A DNA stretch of 64,000 nucleotides from Streptomyces humi (GCF_001005085.2 NZ_LBMU02000016.1:152269-216268), one strand, 5' to 3'; positions 15,529 through 23,987 are shown, numbered from the stretch's first letter. Program-made: numbers and translations. The notes: generated by a model from the letters alone, not told the origin.

Positions 15529-16218
15529 ATGGCCGGACGGCCGCTGATCGGCGTGAGCACGTATCTGGAGGCCGGCACGCGCTGGGGCGTCTGGGAGCTG
15601 CCGGCGGCCCTGCTGCCCGCCGGGTACCCGCGGCTGGTCCAGCGGGCCGGCGGCCTGGCCGCGATGCTGCCCCCGGACGCCCCCGAGCACGCGGCGGCCG
15701 CGGTGGCCCGCCTGGACGGTCTGGTGATCGCGGGCGGCCCGGACGTCGAGCCGGTCCGCTACGGTGCCGAGCCCGGCCCCCGCACCGGCCGCCCCGACCG
15801 CCCCCGGGACGCGTGGGAACTGGCCCTGATCGACGCGGCCCTGGCGGCGCGGCTCCCGCTCCTCGGCATCTGCCGGGGCATGCAGCTGCTGAACGTCGCC
15901 CTCGGGGGGACCCTCGTCCAGCACATCGACGGTCACGCGGAGACACCCGGGGTCTTCGGCCACCACCCCGTCAAGCCGGTCCCCGGCACGCTGTACGCCG
16001 GCGCGGTCCCGGAGGAGACGTCGGTCCCCACCTTCCACCACCAGGCGGTGGACCGCCTCGGGACGGGACTGGTGGCCTCGGCCCTCGCGACGGACGACGG
16101 CACGGTCGAGGCGGTCGAACTCCCCGCCGAACGCGGCTGGGTCCTCGGCGTGCAGTGGCATCCGGAGATGGGCGAGGACCTGCGGGTGATGCGGGCGCTG
16201 GTCACAGCCGCGTCCTGA
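15529..16218 (+). CDS. Peptidase C26 gamma-glutamyl hydrolase (PuuD-like)
   Basis: A 229-residue class I glutamine-amidotransferase-fold hydrolase. The nucleophile elbow is LLGICRGMQLLNVALGG (Cys about 117), the His-Glu pair is in LGVQWHPEM, and LDGLVIAGGPDVEP precedes them. This family removes the gamma-glutamyl group from gamma-glutamyl-amine metabolites. The ATG at 15529 follows GGGAGGGT. Its place beside the GlnA4-like cluster and the shared operator suggest the last step: release of glutamate plus the oxidised amine (glycine, if ethanolamine is the substrate). It overlaps the convergent APH-like gene by 17 bp. Confidence 0.93.
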   Translation: MAGRPLIGVSTYLEAGTRWGVWELPAALLPAGYPRLVQRAGGLAAMLPPDAPEHAAAAVARLDGLVIAGGPDVEPVRYGAEPGPRTGRPDRPRDAWELALIDAALAARLPLLGICRGMQLLNVALGGTLVQHIDGHAETPGVFGHHPVKPVPGTLYAGAVPEETSVPTFHHQAVDRLGTGLVASALATDDGTVEAVELPAERGWVLGVQWHPEMGEDLRVMRALVTAAS

Positions 16219-17158
16219 GCCAGGCCAGAGCCGCGTCGCCCTGGGCGCGCTGGAACGGGCGCAGCGCGGGCAGACCGGGCGGCGCCGGCCGCACCGAGTG
16301 CGCGAGGAAGAACCCGGTGAGCGCGGCCAGGACGGCGGTGACCCGGGCGGGGTCGGCGTCCCGTCCCAGCGGATGCGCCGTGAAGACCCGCTCCGGGTCA
16401 GGGCCGCCCTGGGCCCGTACGCACGGCAGCATCACGAGGAGGTCGAACCAGGGGGCGGCGCGCACGGCGTGTGGCCAGTCGACGAAGACCACCGCGCCGT
16501 CGGCGGTGAGCAGCATGTTGTCGGCCCGCAGGTCTGCGTGGGCGAGGGTGTCACCGGCGACGGCCTCGGGCCAGGGGGCGGCGAGTCCGGCCAGTTCCGC
16601 GAGGTGCGAGACGGTCCATTCGTCCAGGCGGTCGAGGGTTTCCGCGGGGCCCTCGGCCAACTGGCGCCAGCCGTCGAAGGAGTCCGCGAGGTGCTCCGCG
16701 GCGGGCGGGGCGTCGACCGGGGACGGGGTGAGGGCACGGCCGAGGGTGGCCACGGCGTCCAGGACGCGGCACAGCTCCCCGGGGCGCCAGGGGACGTGCG
16801 GCTGCCGCCCGTCGACCTCCTCGAAGACGAGGACCACCCAGGTGCCGTCGTCGTAGCTGCCGAGGAGCCGGGGTGCGGGGACGGTGGCGGGGAGGGCGGC
16901 GGCGTTGCGGGCCTCCGCGCGGTGCAGGGCGGGGCTGTGCGGGTTGCTGTCGGCGCTGACCGCCTTGACGAACGCGGCCCGGTCGGCGGCGGTGCGGACT
17001 CTGGCGGCGACCCCCGGGGAGAAGCCACCGGGTTGGGTGACGGCGTGGGTGACGGGGGCGCCGCCGAGGAGATCGGCGACCGCGCCACGGACGGCGGCGG
17101 GCAACGCCTCCCAGGGCATGCGGGCCCCTTCGGCCGGCGGGGCGGTGGGGGTCGACAT
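16202..17158 (-). CDS. Aminoglycoside-phosphotransferase-family protein
   Basis: A 318-residue APH/choline-kinase-fold protein. Motifs: nucleotide-binding N-lobe (GGFSPGVAARV, AAFVKAVSADSN), hinge WVVLVFEEVDG, catalytic loop HADLRADNML (HxDxxxxN) and metal-binding VFVDWPHA. It presumably phosphorylates a small hydroxylated compound; an actual resistance role is not implied, since most such chromosomal members have unknown substrates. The ATG at 17158 is the closest start to the conserved domain. Its 3' end overlaps the hydrolase gene tail to tail. Confidence 0.88.
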   Translation of the reverse strand: MSTPTAPPAEGARMPWEALPAAVRGAVADLLGGAPVTHAVTQPGGFSPGVAARVRTAADRAAFVKAVSADSNPHSPALHRAEARNAAALPATVPAPRLLGSYDDGTWVVLVFEEVDGRQPHVPWRPGELCRVLDAVATLGRALTPSPVDAPPAAEHLADSFDGWRQLAEGPAETLDRLDEWTVSHLAELAGLAAPWPEAVAGDTLAHADLRADNMLLTADGAVVFVDWPHAVRAAPWFDLLVMLPCVRAQGGPDPERVFTAHPLGRDADPARVTAVLAALTGFFLAHSVRPAPPGLPALRPFQRAQGDAALAWLRTRL

Positions 17159-17229
17159 GAACGGATGGTGCCGGTCGGGACCCCGCCACCGCCACGCCTT
17201 TTCACCCCACGCCAGGACCGTTCCCGCTC

Positions 17230-17829
17230 TCAGGGGTGGCGCAGGCCGGCCGCCTCGGCCAGTGACTCCCGGTCGTCCGTGCCCAGCTCGGCGCCGGCCA
17301 GCAGTTCCTCGTCGGCCAGCAGCCGTCGTACCCATGCCGCGTCGGCGGCGAACGCCGCCCGGCAGCGGGCCCGTTCAGGGTGGTCCTGTTCGAGTCCGCC
17401 GATCGCCATGTGCCAGGCGTTCGCGGGGTCGGTCGGTGCGGACAGAGCGGCGGCCACCAGCAGGATCCCGAGCAGTTCGGTCCGGCGCGGGACCGACGGA
17501 TCCGCGGTCAGCCGCAGCAGGTACGGGACGACGGCGGGCATCGCTGCGCTGATGGCCATCGGCCCCGACATCACGAGCCAGTCCAGGGCCCGTTCGGCCG
17601 GCTCGGCCGCGTCGGGATCGAGCAGCCCCCGCAGGACGACCGGGACGTCGACCGGGCAGCCGGTGACGGACGCCCACTCCACGTCCTCGCAGCCGGCGAG
17701 CGCCGGATGGGCAGCGGCCGCCCGCGCCAGGTGCGGATGGGACGCCGTCAGAGCCGTCGCCGCGGCCACCGCCGCCGCCCCGTGATCCACCTTGCACACC
17801 AGCGCGCCCCCTCCGCCGTTCGCGGTCAC
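17230..17829 (-). CDS. Hypothetical Ala/Leu-rich protein
   Basis: A 199-residue protein that I do not recognise. It is helical in composition (TALTASHPHLARAAAAHPAL, LRGLLDPDAAEPAERALDWLV, PAVVPYLLRLTADPSVPRRTELLGILLVAAA), resembling a short alpha-solenoid or HEAT-like array, with no signal peptide. The GTG at 17829 has TACCTT 8 nt upstream, as expected of a leaderless gene; a second in-frame GTG lies 30 bp further in. It follows a LysR gene 36 bp downstream in the same direction but probably has its own promoter. Confidence 0.7.
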   Translation of the reverse strand: MTANGGGGALVCKVDHGAAAVAAATALTASHPHLARAAAAHPALAGCEDVEWASVTGCPVDVPVVLRGLLDPDAAEPAERALDWLVMSGPMAISAAMPAVVPYLLRLTADPSVPRRTELLGILLVAAALSAPTDPANAWHMAIGGLEQDHPERARCRAAFAADAAWVRRLLADEELLAGAELGTDDRESLAEAAGLRHP

Positions 17830-17864
17830 CGGGGAGAAAGGTAGCCGGTGCCCCCGCGCGGCGG

Positions 17865-18785
17865 TCAGCCTCGGGTGAGGGAGAGCAGTTCGCGGGCCGG
17901 GCCCGTCGGGCGGTGGCCGGTCGGCCACACCGCTCGCAGGTCCCGGCGCAACGCCGCCCCCTCCACCGGGATGCTGACCAGGCGGCGCATCGCCAGTTCC
18001 TCGCCCACGGCGAGCTCGCTCAGGACCGCCGGGCCCGCGCCGCCGACCGCCGACGCCTTCACCGCCGTCGTCGAGGACAGCTCGATCAGCGGGCGGGCCA
18101 GACCACCGAGGGCCGCGTCGAGGACCTGGCGGGTGCCGGAACCGCGTTCGCGGAGGATGAGCGGGGTCGCCGCCAGTTCCGCCGCGGCCAGCGGGCGCCG
18201 GCGGCGGGCCCAGGGGTGGGCGGGGGCGACGACGACGATCAGCCGGTCGTGCGCTATCACCGTCGAGTCCAGCCCCGGCGGGACCGTCAGCCCCTCCACG
18301 AACCCCAGGTCGGCCTCGTCCGCGAGCAGCCGCTCCGCCACGGCCGTCGAGTTGCCCGCGAGCAGCGACACCGCCGTGTCCGGCCGCTGGGCGCGCAGCG
18401 CCAGCAGCCAGCCCGGCAGCAGGTACTCGGCGATCGTCATGCTCGCCGCGACCCGCAGCCGTGAGTCCCGCCGGTCCCGCAACGCCTGCGCCCCCGCGTC
18501 GAACGCCTCCGCCGCCTCCACCACCCGCCGCGCCCAGTCGGTCACCAGCGCCCCGGCGTCCGTGAGCCGGGAGCCGCGCGGTGAGCGGTCGACGAGGGCC
18601 ACGCCCAGCTGGCGTTCCATCGAGCGGATCCGGCTGCTGGCCGCCGGCTGACTGATCCCGACCTCCCGCGCCGCCGCCCCGAGGCTGCCGAGCCGCGCCA
18701 CCGCGAGCAGCAGTTCCAGCGCGCCGAGGTCCGGTACCCGGTGCGCCAGCATGCCGCCGCCCACCCGTCCCGCCGTCTCGCTCAT
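17865..18785 (-). CDS. LysR-family transcriptional regulator
   Basis: A 306-residue LTTR. The N-terminal winged helix is clear (LLLAVARLGSLGAAAREVGI, SQPAASSRIRSMERQLGVAL, RGSRLTDAGALV), followed by the periplasmic-binding-like effector domain (LRVAASMTIAEYLLPGWL, LGFVEGLTVPPGL, RERGSGTRQVLDAAL). The effector domain resembles the CysB/CbbR-like group that often sits beside small-acid or sulfite exporters. It is divergent from the TDT transporter gene; the start codon lies inside a LysR-type palindrome, so autorepression is likely. Confidence 0.94.
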   Translation of the reverse strand: MSETAGRVGGGMLAHRVPDLGALELLLAVARLGSLGAAAREVGISQPAASSRIRSMERQLGVALVDRSPRGSRLTDAGALVTDWARRVVEAAEAFDAGAQALRDRRDSRLRVAASMTIAEYLLPGWLLALRAQRPDTAVSLLAGNSTAVAERLLADEADLGFVEGLTVPPGLDSTVIAHDRLIVVVAPAHPWARRRRPLAAAELAATPLILRERGSGTRQVLDAALGGLARPLIELSSTTAVKASAVGGAGPAVLSELAVGEELAMRRLVSIPVEGAALRRDLRAVWPTGHRPTGPARELLSLTRG

Positions 18786-18799
18786 AAGACCAGCTTATG
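18783..18799. promoter_or_regulatory. LysR-type operator (T-N11-A)
   Basis: CATAAG-N5-CTTATG, a perfect 6-bp inverted repeat containing the canonical T-N11-A LysR box (ATAAG-ACCAG-CTTAT). It overlaps the LysR start codon and lies 57 bp upstream of the TDT transporter, so one site can control both. Confidence 0.8.
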
Positions 18800-18855
18800 C
18801 CCTCATAGAGACAGGCTCCCTGGTTGCCGGCCCGGGGCCGCGGGACCGTGGTCCC

Positions 18856-19971
18856 ATGGTCATCGCAGTCCGTCAACTGGGCCCCCACTGGTACGCATCC
18901 GTGATGGGCACCGCCGCCCTCGCCCTCGGCGGCGCCGCGCTCGGCGGCGGCCCGCGCGCGCTCTTCGCCGGCGTCTGGGCGCTGTCCCTGCTCCAGCTCC
19001 TGGTGCTGCTGACCGCCCGCGCCCTGCACTGGATCCACCACGCCGACCAGGCCCGCGCCCACCTGCGCGACCCCGCCGTGGCCCCCTTCTACGGCTGCCT
19101 GTCCATGGCCCTGCTCGCCGTCGGCGGCGGTGGCCTCACCCTCGGCCGGGACTGGATCGGCGAGCCGGCCGCGGTCGTACTCGACTCCGTGCTGTTCGCC
19201 GCCGGTACGGCCGTGGGGCTCGCGGCGGCCGTCGCCGTGCCGTACCTCATGGCCGTACGGCACCGGGTCGAGCCCGGCCAGGCCTCGCCCGTGTGGCTGC
19301 TGCCGCTGGTCGCGCCGATGGTGTCGGCGGCGCTCGGCCCGCGGCTGGTGCCGCACCTGCCGCCCGGCCAGCCGCGGGCGACCCTGCTCTACGGCTGCTT
19401 CGCCCTCTTCGGGCTGAGCCTGCTGGCCACGCTGCTGATGCTGACGCTCGTCTTCGCCCGGCTGGTCACCGGCGGTCCGCCGCCCGTCGCCCTCACGCCC
19501 GCGCTCTTCCTGGTGCTGGGCCCGCTCGGGCAGTCCACGACCGCGGTGGGCGCCTTCGCCGACGTCGCGCCCGGCGCCGTACCGGCCCCCTACGCCGCCG
19601 GGTTCGGCCTCCTGGCCGTGCTGTACGGCGTACCGGTGATGGGGTTCGCGGTGCTGTGGCTGGCGCTGGCCGGCGCGCACGCGGTGCGGGCGTGGCGGCA
19701 GGGCATGCGGTTCGCCATGACGTGGTGGGCGTTCACCTTCCCGGTGGGCACCTGTGTCACGGGCGCCGCCGCCCTGGGCCGGCACACCGGGCTCGCCGTG
19801 TACGACTGGCTGGCGACGGCTCTGTACGGCCTCCTCGTCGCCGGCTGGCTGGCGGCCGCCTCCGGCACGGTGCGCGGGCTGCTCAGCGGCGAGCTGCTCG
19901 CCGGCCCCCGACGGGTACCCGTGGCGCCGCCGCCGGTGACGGGCCGTACGACGTCGGGTGCCGTCCGCTGA
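18856..19971 (+). CDS. TDT-family transporter (tellurite-resistance/dicarboxylate/sulfite exporter type)
   Basis: A 371-residue integral membrane protein with about ten hydrophobic segments (for example ASVMGTAALALGGAALGG, FYGCLSMALLAVGGGGL, LLYGCFALFGLSLLATLLML, WLALAGAHAVRAW, FAMTWWAFTFPVGTCVTG). The last of these resembles the conserved TDT signature containing WWxxxFP. The family exports or imports anions such as malate or sulfite. The substrate is unknown here; pairing with a divergent LysR gene is typical. Start ATG at 18856, preceded by no obvious Shine-Dalgarno. Confidence 0.9.
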   Translation: MVIAVRQLGPHWYASVMGTAALALGGAALGGGPRALFAGVWALSLLQLLVLLTARALHWIHHADQARAHLRDPAVAPFYGCLSMALLAVGGGGLTLGRDWIGEPAAVVLDSVLFAAGTAVGLAAAVAVPYLMAVRHRVEPGQASPVWLLPLVAPMVSAALGPRLVPHLPPGQPRATLLYGCFALFGLSLLATLLMLTLVFARLVTGGPPPVALTPALFLVLGPLGQSTTAVGAFADVAPGAVPAPYAAGFGLLAVLYGVPVMGFAVLWLALAGAHAVRAWRQGMRFAMTWWAFTFPVGTCVTGAAALGRHTGLAVYDWLATALYGLLVAGWLAAASGTVRGLLSGELLAGPRRVPVAPPPVTGRTTSGAVR

Positions 19972-19998
19972 CCCGCACGCGGCTCGGACCCGGGCGGC

Positions 19999-20571
19999 TC
20001 AGCGGGAGCGGTCCTGGACCGCCTCGATGTGTTCCGCCACCGCCACCACGACGACCCTGGTGTCGGGGACCGTGGCGCGCCAGCGGTGCCGGACCCCACC
20101 GGTGAGGTACAGGGTGTCGCCGCGACCGAGGCGGTACGCGCGGCCCTCCGCCTCGATCTCCACCGCGCCGTCGGCTACGTACATCAACTCGTCGTTGCGG
20201 TGCTGGAATTCGCGGCCCGCGTCGTGGTCGCCGGTGAACTCGGAGGCGTGCAGCTGGTGGTGGCCCCTGACCAGGGACCGGACCCTGGGCGTGAAGTCCG
20301 GGTCGACGGCGTCGTCGGCGCGGACGACGTCCACGCTGCACGCCGGGTCGGCCGCGGCGAGGAGTTCTACGGCCGTGGTGCGCAGGGCGTCGGCGACCTT
20401 CTCCAGGGAGGCGCGGCTGGGCCGGGCCCTGTCGTTCTCGATCTGGCTCAGGAAGGGCACCGACAGGCCACTGCGCTCGGCCACGACGGCGAGGGTGAGC
20501 TCCAGCGCACGGCGGCGCCGCCGGACTGCCGCGCCCACCCGCACGGGCTGCTGGTCCTTGTGGTCGCCCAT
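19999..20571 (-). CDS. XRE-family regulator with C-terminal cupin domain
   Basis: A 190-residue regulator. The helix-turn-helix is at about residues 12-70 (RVGAAVRRRRRALELTLAVV, SGLSVPFLSQIENDRARPS, LEKVADALRTTAVELLA). The cupin barrel is at about 110-185 (FQHRNDELMYVADGAVEIEA, LGRGDTLYLTGGVRHRW). Members of this group sense small ligands through the cupin and repress nearby metabolic or transport genes. The adjacent glycine-betaine system ends toward it, so the target is unclear. It is convergent with the TDT gene. Confidence 0.92.
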   Translation of the reverse strand: MGDHKDQQPVRVGAAVRRRRRALELTLAVVAERSGLSVPFLSQIENDRARPSRASLEKVADALRTTAVELLAAADPACSVDVVRADDAVDPDFTPRVRSLVRGHHQLHASEFTGDHDAGREFQHRNDELMYVADGAVEIEAEGRAYRLGRGDTLYLTGGVRHRWRATVPDTRVVVVAVAEHIEAVQDRSR

Positions 20572-20914
20572 CGCTCCGGCTCCCTCCTTCGCTCGTCGTC
20601 CGCCTTCAGGGTGCCCCGGCCGCGGCCGGGCCCCTCCTGAGGGGTTCTCTGCACCCTACGCATGTTCGGCAAACCGTTTCAGGCGGCCGTCACATCCCTG
20701 TCACGCCGAAGCGGTGCGACCCTCACGGTTCACGCCAGTGCGCGGGCTCCCCCGACTCGGCGTGCGCGGACTCCCCCGTCGGGATGAAGACACCGACCGG
20801 AGGGCCGGTCAGCCGTTCCGGCCGGTGTCCGCCGAGGCCTGGGGCATACCCTGACGCTATGTGGTTGGCCGGATCCTTCTCGTAGGCGAGGCCGGACGCA
20901 CGCTCACCACCTGG
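20572..20914. other. Intergenic region without a gene
   Basis: A 343-bp gap between the XRE-cupin start and the end of the OpuA operon. It holds the XRE promoter (not assignable) and a strong inverted repeat at 20789-20829. Short open frames here have no coding character. Confidence 0.5.
20789..20829 (-). terminator. Terminator candidate of the OpuA-type operon
   Basis: Arms GACACCGACCGG (20789-20800) and CCGGCCGGTGTC (20818-20829), one mismatch in 12, loop 17 nt, about 85 bp beyond the stop of the permease-binding-protein gene. No U-tract. Confidence 0.6.
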
Positions 20915-22702
20915 TCACTTGTGGACCGGCGCCCACTGGTCGACGAGGCCGGGACGCCCCTGGAGCCAGGTTCGCACGGCGTCCTGCTCGCGGCCCTGGC
21001 CGGCCTTCTGGATCGCGGCCTCCAGGCCGGTGAGCTGCTTCTCCGTCATGGAGAAGTCCCGGAGCCACTTGCCGACCTGCGGGTTGTCGTCGGCGAACCC
21101 CTTGCGGGACAGGGTGTGCACGCCGTCACCACTGCCCCAGGCACCCTCGGGGTCCTTGAGCTTCTTGAGGTCGTAGTCGCTGTAGGCCCAGTGCGGCGAC
21201 CACAGGGTGACGAGGATCGGCTGCTTCCTCGCGTAGGCCCGCTTGAGCTCGGCGAGCATCGCGGGCGTGGAGCCGTCGACGACCTGGTAGCTGCCGTCCA
21301 GGCCGTACTCCTTGAGCACCTTGGACTTGAGCAGGCCCATCATTCCGGCGCTGGGCTCGATGCCGACGATCTTCCCGCCGAACTCCCCGGCGTGGTCCTT
21401 CAGGTCCGCCAGCGAGTTCACGTCCTTCACGTACGACGGGACGGTGAGCTCCAGGGAGGTGGGGCCGTACCACTTGCCGAGGTCGTCGAGCTGCTTGCCG
21501 TACTTCTTCCAGTACTCGGCGTGGGTGGTGGGCAGCCAGGAGTCGGTCTCGAAGTCGAGCTGTCCGGTGGCGAGTCCGGTGTAGAGGGGGCCGGCCGCGT
21601 ACTGGGTGGTGGTGACCTTGTAGCCGCGCTCCTCCAGGATCTCCTTCCAGAGGAAGGTGGACGCGATGCCCTCGTCCCAGGGGATGTAGCCGATCTTGAT
21701 CTCCTTGCCCTTGCCGACGTCCGTGGCGGAGGCCTGGGTGGTGCCGGAGGAGGGGCCGAAGATCCCCGTGCCGCCGGCGACCAGGGCCAGGACCACCACG
21801 CCGATGACGGCGACGGCCGGCCGGGGGCGGTAGGTCCAGGGAGTGGGGCGGACCTTGGCGGCGGCCCGGCGGCCGAGCGGCGAGAGCTGGGTGCCGAGGG
21901 CGCTGGTCATGCGGTCGAGGTAGATGGCGAGGACCACGATGCCGACGCCCGCCTCGAAGCCGAAGCCGATGTCGAGCTGTCCGATGGCCTCGTTGACCGC
22001 GCCGCCGAGGCCGCCGGTGCCGACCATGCCGGCGATGACGACCATCGACAGGCCCAGCATGATGACCTGGTTGACCCCGGCCATGATGGTCGGCAGCGCG
22101 AGCGGCAGCTGGACGCGCAGCAGGGTGTCCCGGGGGGTGGTGCCGAACGCCTCTGCGGCCTCGACCAGTTCGGCGTCGACCTGGCGGATGCCCAGCTCGG
22201 TCATGCGGACACCGGGAGCGAGCGCGAAGATCAGGGTGGCGATGACACCGGCGGCGGTGCCCAGGCCGAAGAAGAGGATCGCGGGGATCAGCAGGACCAT
22301 CGAGGGCATGGTCTGGAGCAGGTCCAGGACCGGGCGGACGGCCGCGCTGACGGCCCTGGAACGGGCCGCCCAGACACCCAGCGGCACCGAGACCGCCAGC
22401 GCGATCACGGTGGCGACCAGGACCAGCGCCAGGGTGGACATGGCGCGGTCCCACAGGGCGAGGGAGTCGACGAGCGCGAACCCGGCGAACGCGAGGACGC
22501 CCGCGCCGACGCCCCGCAGCCACCAGGCCAGGACCGCGAGGATGCCCGCGAGCAGCAGGGGGGCGGGTGCGGTGAGGACGCCGTCGATGGCGTCGTACAT
22601 GCCCTCGACGACCGCTCGGACCGCGTCGAAGAGCCAGGACATGTGCGCGACGAGCCAGTCGACGCCGGAGTCGACCCAGTCGCCGAGGTGCAGCCTAGGC
22701 AC
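20915..22702 (-). CDS. Glycine betaine/proline ABC transporter, fused permease and substrate-binding protein
   Basis: A 595-residue fusion like OpuABC of Lactococcus. The N-terminal half (to about 290) is an OpuAB/ProW permease with the EAA loop (AEAFGTTPRDTLLRVQLPLALPTIMAG shows A, G and the L-P pattern) and membrane segments such as LLAGILAVLAWWLRGVGAG. A further helix (VAVIGVVVLALVAGG) anchors the extracellular OpuAC domain (about 330-595: IKIGYIPWDEGIASTFLWKE, FETDSWLPTTHAEYWKKYG, LVTLWSPHWAYSDYDLKKL). The Trp residues in that domain fit an aromatic cage for quaternary ammonium compounds. It overlaps the ATPase gene by 8 nt. Role: osmoprotectant uptake. Confidence 0.95.
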   Translation of the reverse strand: MPRLHLGDWVDSGVDWLVAHMSWLFDAVRAVVEGMYDAIDGVLTAPAPLLLAGILAVLAWWLRGVGAGVLAFAGFALVDSLALWDRAMSTLALVLVATVIALAVSVPLGVWAARSRAVSAAVRPVLDLLQTMPSMVLLIPAILFFGLGTAAGVIATLIFALAPGVRMTELGIRQVDAELVEAAEAFGTTPRDTLLRVQLPLALPTIMAGVNQVIMLGLSMVVIAGMVGTGGLGGAVNEAIGQLDIGFGFEAGVGIVVLAIYLDRMTSALGTQLSPLGRRAAAKVRPTPWTYRPRPAVAVIGVVVLALVAGGTGIFGPSSGTTQASATDVGKGKEIKIGYIPWDEGIASTFLWKEILEERGYKVTTTQYAAGPLYTGLATGQLDFETDSWLPTTHAEYWKKYGKQLDDLGKWYGPTSLELTVPSYVKDVNSLADLKDHAGEFGGKIVGIEPSAGMMGLLKSKVLKEYGLDGSYQVVDGSTPAMLAELKRAYARKQPILVTLWSPHWAYSDYDLKKLKDPEGAWGSGDGVHTLSRKGFADDNPQVGKWLRDFSMTEKQLTGLEAAIQKAGQGREQDAVRTWLQGRPGLVDQWAPVHK

Positions 22703-23768
22703 GGGCGGTCACCTTCCTTCCGCCGTCGCACTCAAGGGGTTCGCCCGCTTCCTCCGCGAGGAAGCCGACCAGCCGCTGTCGCGGTACGACCCCCACGACG
22801 CCGTCGTTCGCGTCGAGCACGGCGACCGGGTGCGGCAACCGGGCGCTGAGCGCGCACAGTTCGGTGAACGGCGTGCCGGGGGCCGCGGTCGCGCAGCCGC
22901 AGTCCGCCTCGTCGCCCTGCACGTCGGTGTCCATGACGGCGGCGGCGGTCAGCACCCGGGAGCGGTCGACGTCCTGGGTGAAGGAGGCCACGTAGTCGTC
23001 GGCGGGACGCAGCAGGATGTCCTCGGCGGTGCCGGTCTGCACGATCCGGCCGTCGCGCATCACGGCGATGCGGTCGCCCAGGCGCATCGCCTCGTTGAGG
23101 TCGTGGGTGATGAAGACGATGGTCTTCTTCAGGGTCTTCTGGAGTTCCAGCAGCTGGTCCTGCATGTCGCGGCGGATCAGCGGGTCCAGGGCGCTGAACG
23201 ACTCGTCCATGAGGAGCAGGTCGGCGTCGGTGGCCAGGGCGCGGGCGAGGCCGACGCGCTGCTGCATGCCGCCGGACAGCTCGTCGGGCCAGGAGTCCTC
23301 CCAGCCGGCCAGACCGCACAGGGCGAGCGCCTCGCCGGCGCGGCGGTCGCGCTCGGCGCGGGGCACGCCCTGCACGGCGAGGCCGTAGGCGGCGTTGTCA
23401 CGGACGCTGCGGTGCGGGAAGAGCGCGAAGTGCTGGAAGACCATGCTGATCTTCTTCGAGCGCAGCTCGCGCAGTTCGCGGTCGGTGAGCTCGCCCAGGT
23501 CCTGGCCGTCGAACCGGACCCGGCCCGCGGTCGGCTCCAGCAGGCCGTTGAGGGTGCGCAGCAGGGTGGACTTGCCGGAGCCGGACAGGCCCATCACGAC
23601 GAATATCTCGCCGGCCTCGACCCGGACGGACGCGTCGATGACGGCGGCGGTGGTGCCGTCCGCGCGCAGTTCCTCCCGGTCGGCGCCCTGCCGGAGCCGT
23701 TCCACCGAGTCGTCGGTTCGTCTGCCGAAGACCTTGTACAGGTGCTCGGTCTCAAGCCTGGGTGACAC
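22695..23768 (-). CDS. Glycine betaine/proline ABC transporter ATP-binding protein
   Basis: A 357-residue OpuAA/ProV-type ATPase. Walker A GLSGSGKST, Q-loop VFQHFALFPHRSV, signature ELSGGMQQRVGLARAL, Walker B LLLMDESFSALDP, and H-loop FITHDLNEAM are all intact. The C-terminal ~90 residues form a shortened CBS-like regulatory module (ILLRPADDYVASFTQDVDR, AVLDANDGVVGVVPRQRLVG), which in OpuA senses ionic strength. GTG at 23768 (VSPRLETEHLYKVFG) follows AGAGAGGT; the longer open frame upstream is non-coding in character. Operon with the permease-binding fusion. Confidence 0.95.
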   Translation of the reverse strand: MSPRLETEHLYKVFGRRTDDSVERLRQGADREELRADGTTAAVIDASVRVEAGEIFVVMGLSGSGKSTLLRTLNGLLEPTAGRVRFDGQDLGELTDRELRELRSKKISMVFQHFALFPHRSVRDNAAYGLAVQGVPRAERDRRAGEALALCGLAGWEDSWPDELSGGMQQRVGLARALATDADLLLMDESFSALDPLIRRDMQDQLLELQKTLKKTIVFITHDLNEAMRLGDRIAVMRDGRIVQTGTAEDILLRPADDYVASFTQDVDRSRVLTAAAVMDTDVQGDEADCGCATAAPGTPFTELCALSARLPHPVAVLDANDGVVGVVPRQRLVGFLAEEAGEPLECDGGRKVTARA

Positions 23769-23880
23769 GCGGACCTCTCTCTCGGGCCCCCGAACCTCGA
23801 AGGCGCGGTGCCTCCGGCCATGGGGCAGGAGCCGCCCCTGCCCGGATCGGCGCAGGTCAAACGCGCACGTGGGCCAGGTC

Positions 23881-23920
23881 ACGGGTTCACGGGTTCACGG
23901 GTTCACGGGTTCACGGGTTC
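23881..23920. repeat. Five 8-bp tandem repeats in a divergent promoter region
   Basis: Five exact copies of ACGGGTTC between the OpuA ATPase gene and the 5'-3' exonuclease. Copy number could vary by slippage and alter spacing in the OpuA promoter region. No coding sense. Confidence 0.9.
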
Positions 23921-23957
23921 TCCACGAGCGGGCGGCCCGCGGCGCACCGCTCGGGCG

Positions 23958-23980
23958 CTGTCAGCGGTGTACGGCATGAT
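23958..23980 (+). promoter_or_regulatory. Possible PafBC-type DNA-damage promoter of the exonuclease
   Basis: CTGTCAGCG-N8-CATGAT, against the RecA-NDp consensus TTGTCRGTG-N8-TAnnnT. Seven of nine match in the upstream box and the 8-nt spacing is exact, but the -10 is imperfect. The -10 ends 7 nt before a GTG at 23988, consistent with a leaderless message. Confidence 0.45.
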
Positions 23981-23987
23981 GCGTGGC

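Noticed and set aside
17230..19785. 851-residue minus-strand protein over the LysR and TDT genes
   Set aside because: Most of it is antisense to the TDT gene and out of frame in the LysR gene; only the last 199 residues have gene-like character.
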